A stretch of DNA of 64,000 bases from Massilia pinisoli (GTDB lineage: Bacteria; Pseudomonadota; Gammaproteobacteria; Burkholderiales; Burkholderiaceae_D): contig NZ_JANUGW010000003.1 in assembly GCF_024753285.1 (NCBI RefSeq), forward strand, positions 1 to 64,000, read 5' to 3'. The first letter of the stretch is position 1. Each line of letters starts with the position of its first letter. Under the pieces are notes generated by a model that made no database searches, was not told where the DNA came from, and worked only from the letters and a program-made list of their open reading frames with translations. Shown one piece after another: positions 52,126-60,210 of this stretch. Made by a program: the position numbers and the translations under genes.

Positions 52126-52143
52126 AGTGAAATCGATGTCATT
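52126..52143 (-). promoter_or_regulatory. Candidate LacI-type operator upstream of the FHS transporter
   Basis: AGTGAAATC/GATGTCATT is an 18-base pseudo-palindrome centred on CG, with seven of nine positions symmetric. It lies about 110 bases upstream of the transporter start. The rest of the 235-base gap 52016-52250 shows no gene. Confidence 0.42.
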
Positions 52144-52250
52144 TTCAGGACGGGTGGCCGAGAGGAGGAAACTGCACTACATACGAAACGTCACAGATGC
52201 GGCAAGCGGTGTCCCGCGCAGGCGCGCCCGCGCGGGAAGGCCAACGCGGG

Positions 52251-53189
52251 TCAGAGCGGTTGCAGCGGAATGGTGCCCGTGGCCGGCGTGGAGCACGGCT
52301 CCTCGTCGAAGGCGATGTCCCCGGCCGGATTTGCGACGCCGTCGGCCTTCAGGTCCGTGAAGCCGAACATGTCGCGGTCCATCAGGTGCGACGGCACGAC
52401 GGTCGACAGCGACGAGAAGATGTTTTCCACGCGGCCCGGGTATTTCTTCTCCCAGTCGCGCAGCATGGCCTTGATCTGCTTGCGCTGCAGGTTTTCCTGC
52501 GAGCCGCACAGGTCGCACGGGATGATGGGGAATTCCTTCACTTCGGCGTAGCGCTCGGTGTCCGCTTCCTTCACATAGGCCAGCGGGCGGATCACGACGT
52601 GCTTGCCGTCGTCCGACACGAGCTTCGCCGGCATGCCCTTGATCTTCGCACCGAAGAACATATTCAGGAAGAAGGTTTCGAGGATGTCGTCGCGGTGGTG
52701 GCCCAGGGCGATCTTCGTGCAGCCGAGTTCGTCCGCCACTCGGTACAGGATGCCGCGCCGCAGCCTGGAACAGAGCGAGCACGTCGTCTTGCCTTCCGGG
52801 ATCAGGCGCTTGACGATGCTGTACGTGTCCTGGTTCTCGATATGGAACGGGATGCCCAGTTTTTCCAGGTAGGCCGGCAGCACGTCGGCCGGGAAGTTCG
52901 GCTGTTTCTGGTCGAGGTTGACGGCGACGATGTCGAAGTGGATCGGCGCGCGCTCGCGCAAGGTCATGAGGATGTCGAGCAGCGCATAGCTGTCCTTGCC
53001 GCCGGACAGGCAGACCATGACCTTGTCGCCATCCTCGATCATGTTGAAATCGCCGATCGCCTGGCCGACGAGGCGGCACAGGCGCTTGTGCAGCTTGTTG
53101 TTTTCGTAGGCCTGCTTCTCGGCCTTCTTGCCGGCTGCCTCGGCTGCCTCTTCCACGTCGGCCGGGCGTGCCATCGTCACGTCATTCAT
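52251..53189 (-). CDS. ttcA: tRNA 2-thiocytidine biosynthesis protein TtcA
   Basis: ATP- and iron-sulfur-dependent thiolase making 2-thiocytidine at tRNA position 32. The 312 residues have the PP-loop SGGKDS (62-67) and two cysteine pairs, C137/C140 (CSLC) and C225/C228 (CDLC), that hold the cluster. A short N-terminal extension and an acidic C-terminal tail flank the core. Its ATG overlaps the folB stop by four bases, so it is coupled to folB downstream of a pteridine-reductase-like gene, an order common in Burkholderiales. Confidence 0.96.
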   Translation of the reverse strand: MNDVTMARPADVEEAAEAAGKKAEKQAYENNKLHKRLCRLVGQAIGDFNMIEDGDKVMVCLSGGKDSYALLDILMTLRERAPIHFDIVAVNLDQKQPNFPADVLPAYLEKLGIPFHIENQDTYSIVKRLIPEGKTTCSLCSRLRRGILYRVADELGCTKIALGHHRDDILETFFLNMFFGAKIKGMPAKLVSDDGKHVVIRPLAYVKEADTERYAEVKEFPIIPCDLCGSQENLQRKQIKAMLRDWEKKYPGRVENIFSSLSTVVPSHLMDRDMFGFTDLKADGVANPAGDIAFDEEPCSTPATGTIPLQPL

Positions 53190-53584
53190 GCTTCATCCTT
53201 GATCTGGAACACTTCGACGCCGACGCCTTCGCAGTCGGGGTACACGTCGGGTTTCATCGTCGACACGCGGGCCGCGCGCACGTTCGGGTGGGCCAGCATC
53301 GCTTTGACGACGTCGTCGCACAGCGTTTCCTGCAGGTGTACGTGGCCTTGCGCCATGCGCCGGGCGATGGTTTCGCGCATGAAGTCGTAGTCGACGACTT
53401 CGTCCAGCTGGTCGTCCTTCGGCGTCGACAGCGCGAGCGGAATGTACAGGTCGACATTGATCAGGACGCGTTGCTCGCCCTTCTTTTCGAACTCATGGAC
53501 ACCGATGTTGATCATGACTTCGTAATTGCGCAGGAACAGCCGGCGGCAATCGCGCAGCTGCGGGTAATACAGGGCGGACGACAT
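53186..53584 (-). CDS. folB: Dihydroneopterin aldolase (FolB family)
   Basis: A 132-residue tunnel-fold enzyme converting dihydroneopterin to 6-hydroxymethyl-dihydropterin in folate synthesis. It shows [22 protein letters not shown] near residue 25, the catalytic-region Glu, and [15 protein letters not shown] at the end with the conserved Lys. The homologous FolX epimerase is the alternative, made more likely by the adjacent FolM-like reductase, since folX-folM pairs exist in other bacteria. The four-base overlap with ttcA and the 34-base gap from the upstream SDR gene indicate one operon. Confidence 0.85.
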   Translation of the reverse strand: MSSALYYPQLRDCRRLFLRNYEVMINIGVHEFEKKGEQRVLINVDLYIPLALSTPKDDQLDEVVDYDFMRETIARRMAQGHVHLQETLCDDVVKAMLAHPNVRAARVSTMKPDVYPDCEGVGVEVFQIKDEA

Positions 53585-53618
53585 AGGAAACCTTGATGGG
53601 TAAAGGGGATAAATGAGG

Positions 53619-54452
53619 TTATTCGGTCAAAAACATCACGTCTCGGGCCAGCGGCATCAGGTGCTGGCCGCCGTCGACGAGCAGGGTGGTGCCGGTCAGC
53701 GCCGTCGCGTTCGCCGCGTAGCACACGGCGTCGACGATGTCCTGCGGCGTGGACGACCGTCCCAGCGGCGTGATCTTGTGCGCGCTCTCGAAGCCGGTGG
53801 CGCTCTGGTCGCCGGAGACGAGGGTGATGCCGGGCGCGACGCCGACGACGCGCAGTTTCGGCGCCAGCGCCTGGGCCAGCATCGTCGTGGCCGTGTGCAA
53901 GGCCGCCTTCGACAACGTGTACGACAAAAAATCCGGGTTGAGATTGTACAGTTTCTGGTCGAGCAAGTTGATCACGACGGCTTGGCCACCGTCCGGCACT
54001 TGCGCGTGCAATTCCTGCGCGAGCAGCAGCGGGGCCGCCACGTTGCACTGCATGTGGGTGGCCAGCAGGGCCGGCGAAAAAGCGTCCGGCTTGTCGTATT
54101 CGAACAACGATGCGTTGTTGACGATGCAATCCAGCGCGCCCAGCAGGTGCACGGCCTGGCGCGGCAGCGCGCGCACGGCCGTCTCGTCAGCGAGGTCGGC
54201 GTGCAGCGCGACGGCACGCCGGCCCAGCGCGCGGATCGCAGTCACGACCTCGTCCGCGTCGGCCGCCGACGCGCGGTAATGCACGGCCACGTCCCAGCCG
54301 GCGGCGGCCAGGCCCAGCGCGATGGCGCGGCCGATGCGTCGTCCGGCGCCCGTGACGAGCGCCACGCGCGCGCGCCCGGCATGCGGTGCGTGCGTGTCGC
54401 CGGTGGTGTGGCCGGTGCGGGATGGATCGTCGTTCGTATGTGTCTGTGTCAT
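53619..54452 (-). CDS. Pteridine-reductase-like SDR (FolM/PTR1 type)
   Basis: A 277-residue short-chain dehydrogenase. The NADPH motif is TGAGRRIG (34-41), with two Arg as in pteridine reductases. The catalytic set is D165-Y178-K182 (NLLDQK then YTLSK), with Asp in place of the usual SDR Ser, as in Leishmania PTR1 (D181-Y194-K198), and with the same 13-residue spacing. It probably reduces dihydropterins or dihydrofolate. It lies ahead of folB in an operon, supporting a pterin role. A Thr/His-rich extension of about 27 residues precedes the Rossmann fold. Confidence 0.88.
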   Translation of the reverse strand: MTQTHTNDDPSRTGHTTGDTHAPHAGRARVALVTGAGRRIGRAIALGLAAAGWDVAVHYRASAADADEVVTAIRALGRRAVALHADLADETAVRALPRQAVHLLGALDCIVNNASLFEYDKPDAFSPALLATHMQCNVAAPLLLAQELHAQVPDGGQAVVINLLDQKLYNLNPDFLSYTLSKAALHTATTMLAQALAPKLRVVGVAPGITLVSGDQSATGFESAHKITPLGRSSTPQDIVDAVCYAANATALTGTTLLVDGGQHLMPLARDVMFLTE

Positions 54453-54510
54453 CGTGGTGTGTGCGGGGCGCCGTTTGTGGCTCGCTCCCGATTCTCGCTA
54501 CAATGGCCGG

Positions 54511-55659
54511 ATGTCCTTGCCTCTTCCCTCGAGCGACGCGCTGGCCGCGTCCCAAGCCCTGCAGCGCATGATCGCTGCCGAGATCGCCGACCAGGGCGGC
54601 GCCATCCCGTTTGCGCGTTTCATGGAACTGGCGCTGTACGCGCCGAATCTCGGCTATTACAGCGGCGGTGCGGCCAAGCTGGGCCGCGACGGCGACTTCA
54701 CGACGTCGCCCGAGATCAGCCCGCTGTTCGGTGCCACGCTGGCGCGCGCGGCCGCCGCTATTATGGCCCAAAGTGGCCCCAACATCATCGAATTCGGCGC
54801 CGGCACGGGCAAGCTGGCCCATGACGTGCTGACGACGCTCGGCGAACTGGGCGTGCGCATCGACAGCTATACCATCATCGAATTGTCCGGCGAACTGCGC
54901 GCGCGCCAGCAGGAAGCGCTGAAGGATTTCCCTCAGGTGCGCTGGCTGACGGGCTTTCCCGACGCGTTCCACGGCGCCGTCCTCGCCAACGAGGTGCTCG
55001 ATGCGATGCCGGTGGAACTCGTCGTGCGCGACGGCGGCCGCTGGCAGCGCCAGATGGTGACGGTCGACGCGGGCCGCTTCGCCTTCGTATCGGCCGAATC
55101 GGACGCGGACCTCGCGGACCAGATCGCGCGCCAGATCCCCGACGCGGACACGCTGCAGGACGGCTACCTGACGGAAGTCCACCCCGTCGCCTGCGGCTTC
55201 ATGCGCTCGCTGGCGCAGATGTTCAAAGGCGGCAAGGGCGCCGCGATCCTGATCGACTATGGTTTCCCGGCCCACGAATACTATTTCGACGAGCGCACGA
55301 GCGGCACCTTGATGTGCCATTACCGCCACCATGCGCACCCCGACCCGTTCTACCTGCCGGGCCTACAGGACATCACGGCGCACGTCGACTTCACGGCGAT
55401 GGCGCTGGCCGCGCACGGCGCCGGGCTCGACGTGCTCGGTTATATGAGCCAGGCGGCGTTCCTGCTCGCGTCCGGTATCGGCGAGCTGCTGCTGAAGACG
55501 GACCCGGAAGATGCGCTGCGCTACCTGCCCCAGTCGAAGGCCGTGCAAAAACTCGTGTCGCCGGCGGAGATGGGGGAATTGTTCAAGGTGCTCATCGTCG
55601 GCAGCGGCGTCGCGGCCGACCCCGCCATCGAGCGCGCCGATCGCAGCCATAAGTTGTGA
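54511..55659 (+). CDS. MidA/NDUFAF7-family SAM-dependent methyltransferase
   Basis: A 382-residue class I methyltransferase of the DUF185/MidA family. Features are ARFMELALYAPNLGYY near residue 34, DFTTSPEISPLFG, the SAM motif IIEFGAGTGKLAHDVL (about 93-108), ANEVLDAMPVELV and a GAAILIDYGFPAHEYY segment. The mitochondrial homologue methylates an Arg of complex I subunit NDUFS2, so a protein-arginine methyltransferase role for a respiratory partner is possible but unproven in bacteria. It is divergent from the pteridine reductase gene across 58 bases. Confidence 0.92.
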   Translation: MSLPLPSSDALAASQALQRMIAAEIADQGGAIPFARFMELALYAPNLGYYSGGAAKLGRDGDFTTSPEISPLFGATLARAAAAIMAQSGPNIIEFGAGTGKLAHDVLTTLGELGVRIDSYTIIELSGELRARQQEALKDFPQVRWLTGFPDAFHGAVLANEVLDAMPVELVVRDGGRWQRQMVTVDAGRFAFVSAESDADLADQIARQIPDADTLQDGYLTEVHPVACGFMRSLAQMFKGGKGAAILIDYGFPAHEYYFDERTSGTLMCHYRHHAHPDPFYLPGLQDITAHVDFTAMALAAHGAGLDVLGYMSQAAFLLASGIGELLLKTDPEDALRYLPQSKAVQKLVSPAEMGELFKVLIVGSGVAADPAIERADRSHKL

Positions 55660-55785
55660 TTAGGACATCTTGCGCGGTGGACACAAACCCGGCTATGCTG
55701 TAACGCTGCCGGTGACAGCGATTCGGCTACTATTGATGCAGCAGGGCGTCCGTACGTGGCGCCCGCGCAACCCCGACTCCCGACC

Positions 55786-56814
55786 ATGGCCAAGATCCAT
55801 ACCCATTATGACAACCTGAAGGTGTCGCGCCACGCACCGCAGGAAGTCATTCGCGCGGCCTACAAGGCGCTGAGTCAGAAATACCATCCCGACAAGAACC
55901 CGGGCGACGAGCGTGCCGCCCGGATCATGGCGATCGTCAACACCGCCTACAACATCCTGTCCGATCCCGTGCGCCGCAAGGAGCACGACGACTGGATCGC
56001 GTCGGAAGAGTGGGAAGTGGAGTGGCTGGAAAATTCGCACGGCGACGAGGGCCGCGAGAAGCGGGGCGACCACTGGGAACCGCGCACCGTCGCGGCCCCG
56101 TCGCGCTGGCGCGTGTTGCGCGACCCGCGCTGGTGGGGTGTGGGACTCGCCGCGTTCGCGAGCGGCGGTGCGCTGGCGATCATGCTGCTCGATCCGGCCA
56201 AGGTCGTGCCCAGTGCGCTCGCCTGGGTCGGCAAGGGCCAGCCCGTCCCCGCGACGAGCCCGGCCACGCCCGTGCCGGCACCCGTGCCCGTGCCGGCGTC
56301 CGCCACCGCTTCGGCCGCATCCGCCTCGGCGGCGTCATCGGATCCGCTCGGCGGCGATGCCGGCGCCGACGCCTGGGCGCACCCGGCGGGCCAGGCCGAC
56401 GTGCCGCCCGACGTCAAGGCGCTCGCCGTGACCCAACTGGTCGTGCCCGCGCGCGCCGCCGATTGCGATACCGACCTCACGGCCCAGGTCGCGCCGACGG
56501 GCATGCCGTGGCCGGCGGAATCCGGCTACATGGACGGCTACCCGGTCGGCAATCAGGGCGACGAGATGCAGGTGCTCGTCGACAACAGCAATAATCCGTC
56601 GCCCGTGCTCGTCAAGATCGTCGACCTGGACCACCGCGCCACCGTGCGCCACGCCTACGTGCAAGGGCACGCCAAGTTCCTCGTCGACAAACTCTCGGCC
56701 GGCAAGTACGAAGTCCGTTATCAGAACATCATGATCGGCGAGTCCCATGCCGAATGCGCCAATGGCCGCCGCACGCCGTTGCGCCAGGCCGCCGCCCGCC
56801 AGCCCGGCGCGTGA
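55786..56814 (+). CDS. Membrane-anchored J-domain (DnaJ-like) protein
   Basis: A 342-residue protein. The N-terminal J domain (about 5-68) has the HPD motif at 34-36 and recruits DnaK-type Hsp70. A single transmembrane helix follows (WWGVGLAAFASGGALAIML, about 115-135), then an Ala/Pro-rich linker (about 145-200) and a C-terminal domain of about 120 residues with VLVKIVDLDHRATVRHAYVQGHAKF and two Cys, probably periplasmic. An in-frame ATG lies ten codons upstream (55756). I preferred 55786 as it gives the usual J-domain start. The role is unknown, perhaps a specialised co-chaperone for envelope assembly. Confidence 0.87.
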   Translation: MAKIHTHYDNLKVSRHAPQEVIRAAYKALSQKYHPDKNPGDERAARIMAIVNTAYNILSDPVRRKEHDDWIASEEWEVEWLENSHGDEGREKRGDHWEPRTVAAPSRWRVLRDPRWWGVGLAAFASGGALAIMLLDPAKVVPSALAWVGKGQPVPATSPATPVPAPVPVPASATASAASASAASSDPLGGDAGADAWAHPAGQADVPPDVKALAVTQLVVPARAADCDTDLTAQVAPTGMPWPAESGYMDGYPVGNQGDEMQVLVDNSNNPSPVLVKIVDLDHRATVRHAYVQGHAKFLVDKLSAGKYEVRYQNIMIGESHAECANGRRTPLRQAAARQPGA

Positions 56815-56973
56815 CGGGCACGGTGACCAAGAGTGTGGTTTTTTGCGACATTCCGCCGGGCTGGATACGCGTGAAATTCAAGAATTTTGTTCCCTGGACG
56901 TAATATACTCGGTAAAACTGCGGGTCCACGCAACCCGCCCTGCCCAATGCAGGCACACACGGAAAACCGGGAT

Positions 56974-58608
56974 ATGAACGAACTTGAAGGCCTCACCGCG
57001 CTGATCATCGAACCGCATCCCGGTATGCGCTCGACGATCCACAACATGCTGAACATGTGCGGCCTGAACAAAATCGACCACGTGGGCGGTTCGAACCAGG
57101 CCGTGAAGCACCTCGGCCTGAAGCACTACGACCTGATCCTGTGCGAATACGGGCTGGAGGGCGGCCAGGATGGCCAGCAACTGCTCGAGGACGTGCGTCA
57201 CCACAAGCTCATGCCGCTGTCGACCATGTTCTTCATGGTCACGGCCGAAGGCGATTACGGCAAGGTCGTCAGCGCCGCCGAACTGGGCCCCACCGACTAC
57301 GTGCTGAAGCCGTTCACGGCCGACCGCCTGCTCGAACGCATCGCGCGCGGCCTGGAGCGGCGCAACGCCCTGTTGCCCGTCTACGAACTGATGGAGGCGG
57401 GCAGCCAGCGCGAGGCGATCGACGCGTGCATCGACGGCGAGGCGCGCCATCCGCGCTACCTCGTCGACTTCCTGCGCCTGCGCGCCGAACTGCACATGTT
57501 CCTCGGCGAGCCGCACGAAGCCGAACCGATCTACCGCAAGCTGATCGAGACGAAAGCCATCGCCTGGGCGCGCCTGGGCCTGGCGAAGACACTGGTCCTG
57601 CGCGAGCGTTTCGAGGAGGCCCGCGACATCCTCGAGGACCTCGTCGACAGCAACAAGAACTTCCTCGATGCCTACGACTGGCTCGCACGCACGCACGAGG
57701 CGGCCGGCGCGCTGAGCGCGGCGCAGGCCGTGCTGGCGGACGCGGTGGCCGTGTCGCCGCATGCCGTGCGCCGGCTGCGCAAGCTGGGCGAGACGGCCCT
57801 CGAGGCGGGCGACAACGACACGGCGGAGAAGGTCCTCAAGCAGGTCGTCAGCAAGGCCAAGTACTCGGAATTCAAGGACCCGCAGGACCACGTGCGCCTC
57901 GTGCAGACGCTCGTGCGCAAGGGCGACCCCGTGCAGGCCGCGGCCGTCATCCGCGACCTCGACAAGTCGATGGCCTTCCAGAAGAACGCGCCGCTGTGCA
58001 GCGCGATCGCATCGAGCCTCGTGCACGAGTACACGGGCAACGAGGCGCGCCTGGCGGAATCGCTGGAGACGGCGCTCGCGGCCAGCCGCGACGCGCCCGA
58101 GCTGCGCTGCGAGCTCAAGCTGGAACTGGCCCGCACCTGCATCGAGAACGGCATGCAGGAGGGCGCCGCCGAGATCGTGCGCGACGTGATGCGCAATGCG
58201 CAGAACGGCGCCGCGATGGCACGCGCGATGGCCGTGTTCGAGCAGGCGGGCCAGGGCGAGCTGGCGCAGAAGCTGGCCATGGAGAGCCGCCAGGAAGTCA
58301 TCGACCTCGTCGCCAGCGGCGCCGCCAGGGCGAAGGAAGGCGACTACAAGGGCGCCGTCGTGCTGATGCAGGAAGCGGCGACCAAGCTGCCGGACAATCC
58401 GCAGGTCGTGTTCAACGCCGCGTTGGCGGTGCTGAAATGCCTGGACCACGAAGGCTGGGACGACCGCCTCGGCCAGCAGGCGCTCGGCCTCATCACAGGC
58501 GTGCGCCGCCTCGACCCGGTCAATCCTAAACTGCCCGCACTGGCCGGGATGCACCAGCAGATCCTCAAGAAATACGATAAAGGCCCGCGCCTGAAGAAGG
58601 CCGGCTGA
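56974..58608 (+). CDS. Receiver-domain protein with TPR repeats, phospho-acceptor Asp replaced by Glu
   Basis: A 544-residue protein. Residues 7-125 form a CheY-like receiver. Aligned to CheY, the acid pair is E13-P14, the phospho-acceptor position is E58 in LILCEYGL instead of Asp, while T90 and K112 are kept. The rest (about 140-520) is tetratricopeptide repeats. Glu at the acceptor site often mimics a permanently active receiver or shows phosphorylation-independent regulation. The ATG at 56974 is preferred over 56947 because it gives the normal receiver start. An HDOD-GAF gene begins six bases after its stop, indicating an operon. Confidence 0.88.
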   Translation: MNELEGLTALIIEPHPGMRSTIHNMLNMCGLNKIDHVGGSNQAVKHLGLKHYDLILCEYGLEGGQDGQQLLEDVRHHKLMPLSTMFFMVTAEGDYGKVVSAAELGPTDYVLKPFTADRLLERIARGLERRNALLPVYELMEAGSQREAIDACIDGEARHPRYLVDFLRLRAELHMFLGEPHEAEPIYRKLIETKAIAWARLGLAKTLVLRERFEEARDILEDLVDSNKNFLDAYDWLARTHEAAGALSAAQAVLADAVAVSPHAVRRLRKLGETALEAGDNDTAEKVLKQVVSKAKYSEFKDPQDHVRLVQTLVRKGDPVQAAAVIRDLDKSMAFQKNAPLCSAIASSLVHEYTGNEARLAESLETALAASRDAPELRCELKLELARTCIENGMQEGAAEIVRDVMRNAQNGAAMARAMAVFEQAGQGELAQKLAMESRQEVIDLVASGAARAKEGDYKGAVVLMQEAATKLPDNPQVVFNAALAVLKCLDHEGWDDRLGQQALGLITGVRRLDPVNPKLPALAGMHQQILKKYDKGPRLKKAG

Positions 58609-58614
58609 TCCACC

Positions 58615-60210
58615 ATGATTCCAGCCATCGGCGCCACCGCCGCTTCCGCCCCCATGGCCAACGCCACTTCCAACCCGCCGCCGGACGGGCGCCGCGTGCG
58701 CGCCGCGCTGCTGCACAAGGTGTGCGGCGACGATGACATGTTCGCGCTCGGCAGCGCCGTCGCGCGCGTCGTGCAGATGTCCACGTCGGACGACCAGGGC
58801 ACGCACGACCTCGCGCACTACGTGCTGTCCGACGTCGCGCTCACGCAGCGCGTGCTGCGCCTGGCCAACACGGTGCGCTATCGCACGGCGGCCGGCACCG
58901 CCGTCACGACCGTGTCGCGCGCGATCTCCCTGCTGGGCTTCGACAACGTGCGCACGGTCGCGCTGGCGATGCTCCTCGTCGACGCGCTCGCCAGCAGCGA
59001 CCATGCGTACAGCGTGCGCGTGGAACTGGAGGCGTCGCTGTGCGCGAGCCTCGTCGGGCGCGAGATGGCGCGCCACAGCTTTTACCAGGGCGCCGAGGAA
59101 GCGTCGATCGGCGCGCTGTTCAAGAATCTGGGCGCGCTGCTCGTGGCGTCGCACGAGCACGACCGCTACCGCGAAATCCAGGCCCTTCTCGGCACCGGCA
59201 AGCACACGCCGGCGCAGGCCGCGCAGATGATCCTCGGCTGCAGCTTCGACGCACTGTCCGAGGCCGTGCTGGGCGAGTGGAAGATCCCGGACGTGATCAT
59301 GCGTGCCCAGCGCCCGCTCGACCCGGGTGCGTTGAAAGTGGCCGTCAACCGCGGCGAATGGATGCGCCAGGTCGCGTCGTTCAGCCTCGAGGTCGCGCGC
59401 CTGATGGCCAAGACCGCCACGCCGTCCGACTCGCCGGAGGCGCAGGCGCTGCTGGCGCGCTACGGCACCGCGCTGAACCTGGGCGCGGCCGAGCTGGACG
59501 AGCTGTTCGAGTCGGTGGCGTTCGAGATGACGAGCCTGTTGCAAAGCATGAACCTGCAGCCCGTGCCGCGCCGCGCCCCGGTCGAGGACAAGAACGGCCT
59601 GCCTAACGTGCTGCTGCTGGCGACGCTGGGCGGGGGCGAGGAAGAAGAGCAGGGCGCCTACCCGAGCGGCAAGCCGAAGAACGCGCGCGACCTGCTGCTG
59701 GCCGGCGTGCAGGACGTCACGCAGATGCGCGCTTCCGGCCAGCACAAGGTCAACGACGTCGTCATGGCCGTGCTGGAGACGCTGTACACGGCGCTGGGCT
59801 TCCGCTTCGCGACGGTCGTGCTGAAGGACGTGCGCGCCGGCCAGTACCGCGCCCGCGCCTCGTTCGGGCTCGGCGCGACGCGCGTGCAGGACGGCTTCGC
59901 GTTCCCGGTGGCGCCCGCCGGCGGGGAGAAGGCGGGCCGCGACCTGTTCCACCTGGCGATGGAAAACGACGCCGACCTGATGATCTCGGACGCGCGCAGC
60001 GCCAAGATCCGCGCCTTGCTGCCGGCCTGGCACAAGACCCTGCTGCCGGATGCGCAGAGCTTCATCGTGCTGCCGCTGGTCGTGGGCAAGGTCCAGCTGG
60101 GCCTGTTCTACGCCGACCGCACGGAGCTGGCGCCGGAAGGCGTGCCGGCGGACGAAACGGCCCTCATCAAGGCGCTCAAAGGCCAGGTACTGGCTGCGCT
60201 TGCGCCCTGA
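58615..60210 (+). CDS. HDOD domain protein with C-terminal GAF-like domain
   Basis: A 531-residue signalling protein. The HDOD domain (about 30-290) contains LRLANTVRYR, AISLLGFDNVRTVALAM and GALFKNLGALLVA, without the metal-binding HD pair needed for phosphodiesterase activity, as usual for HDOD. A GAF-like domain (about 375-525) ends the protein. It probably acts as a scaffold in stress, motility or c-di-GMP pathways. It is in an operon with the receiver-TPR gene, and its last 35 bases overlap the end of the convergent GGDEF-EAL gene. Confidence 0.88.
   Translation: MIPAIGATAASAPMANATSNPPPDGRRVRAALLHKVCGDDDMFALGSAVARVVQMSTSDDQGTHDLAHYVLSDVALTQRVLRLANTVRYRTAAGTAVTTVSRAISLLGFDNVRTVALAMLLVDALASSDHAYSVRVELEASLCASLVGREMARHSFYQGAEEASIGALFKNLGALLVASHEHDRYREIQALLGTGKHTPAQAAQMILGCSFDALSEAVLGEWKIPDVIMRAQRPLDPGALKVAVNRGEWMRQVASFSLEVARLMAKTATPSDSPEAQALLARYGTALNLGAAELDELFESVAFEMTSLLQSMNLQPVPRRAPVEDKNGLPNVLLLATLGGGEEEEQGAYPSGKPKNARDLLLAGVQDVTQMRASGQHKVNDVVMAVLETLYTALGFRFATVVLKDVRAGQYRARASFGLGATRVQDGFAFPVAPAGGEKAGRDLFHLAMENDADLMISDARSAKIRALLPAWHKTLLPDAQSFIVLPLVVGKVQLGLFYADRTELAPEGVPADETALIKALKGQVLAALAP

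Noticed and set aside
56878-60033. A 1051-codon minus-strand open frame opposite the receiver-TPR and HDOD genes
   Set aside because: It is an antisense artefact of GC-rich coding sequence, without motifs and in conflict with two coherent genes.
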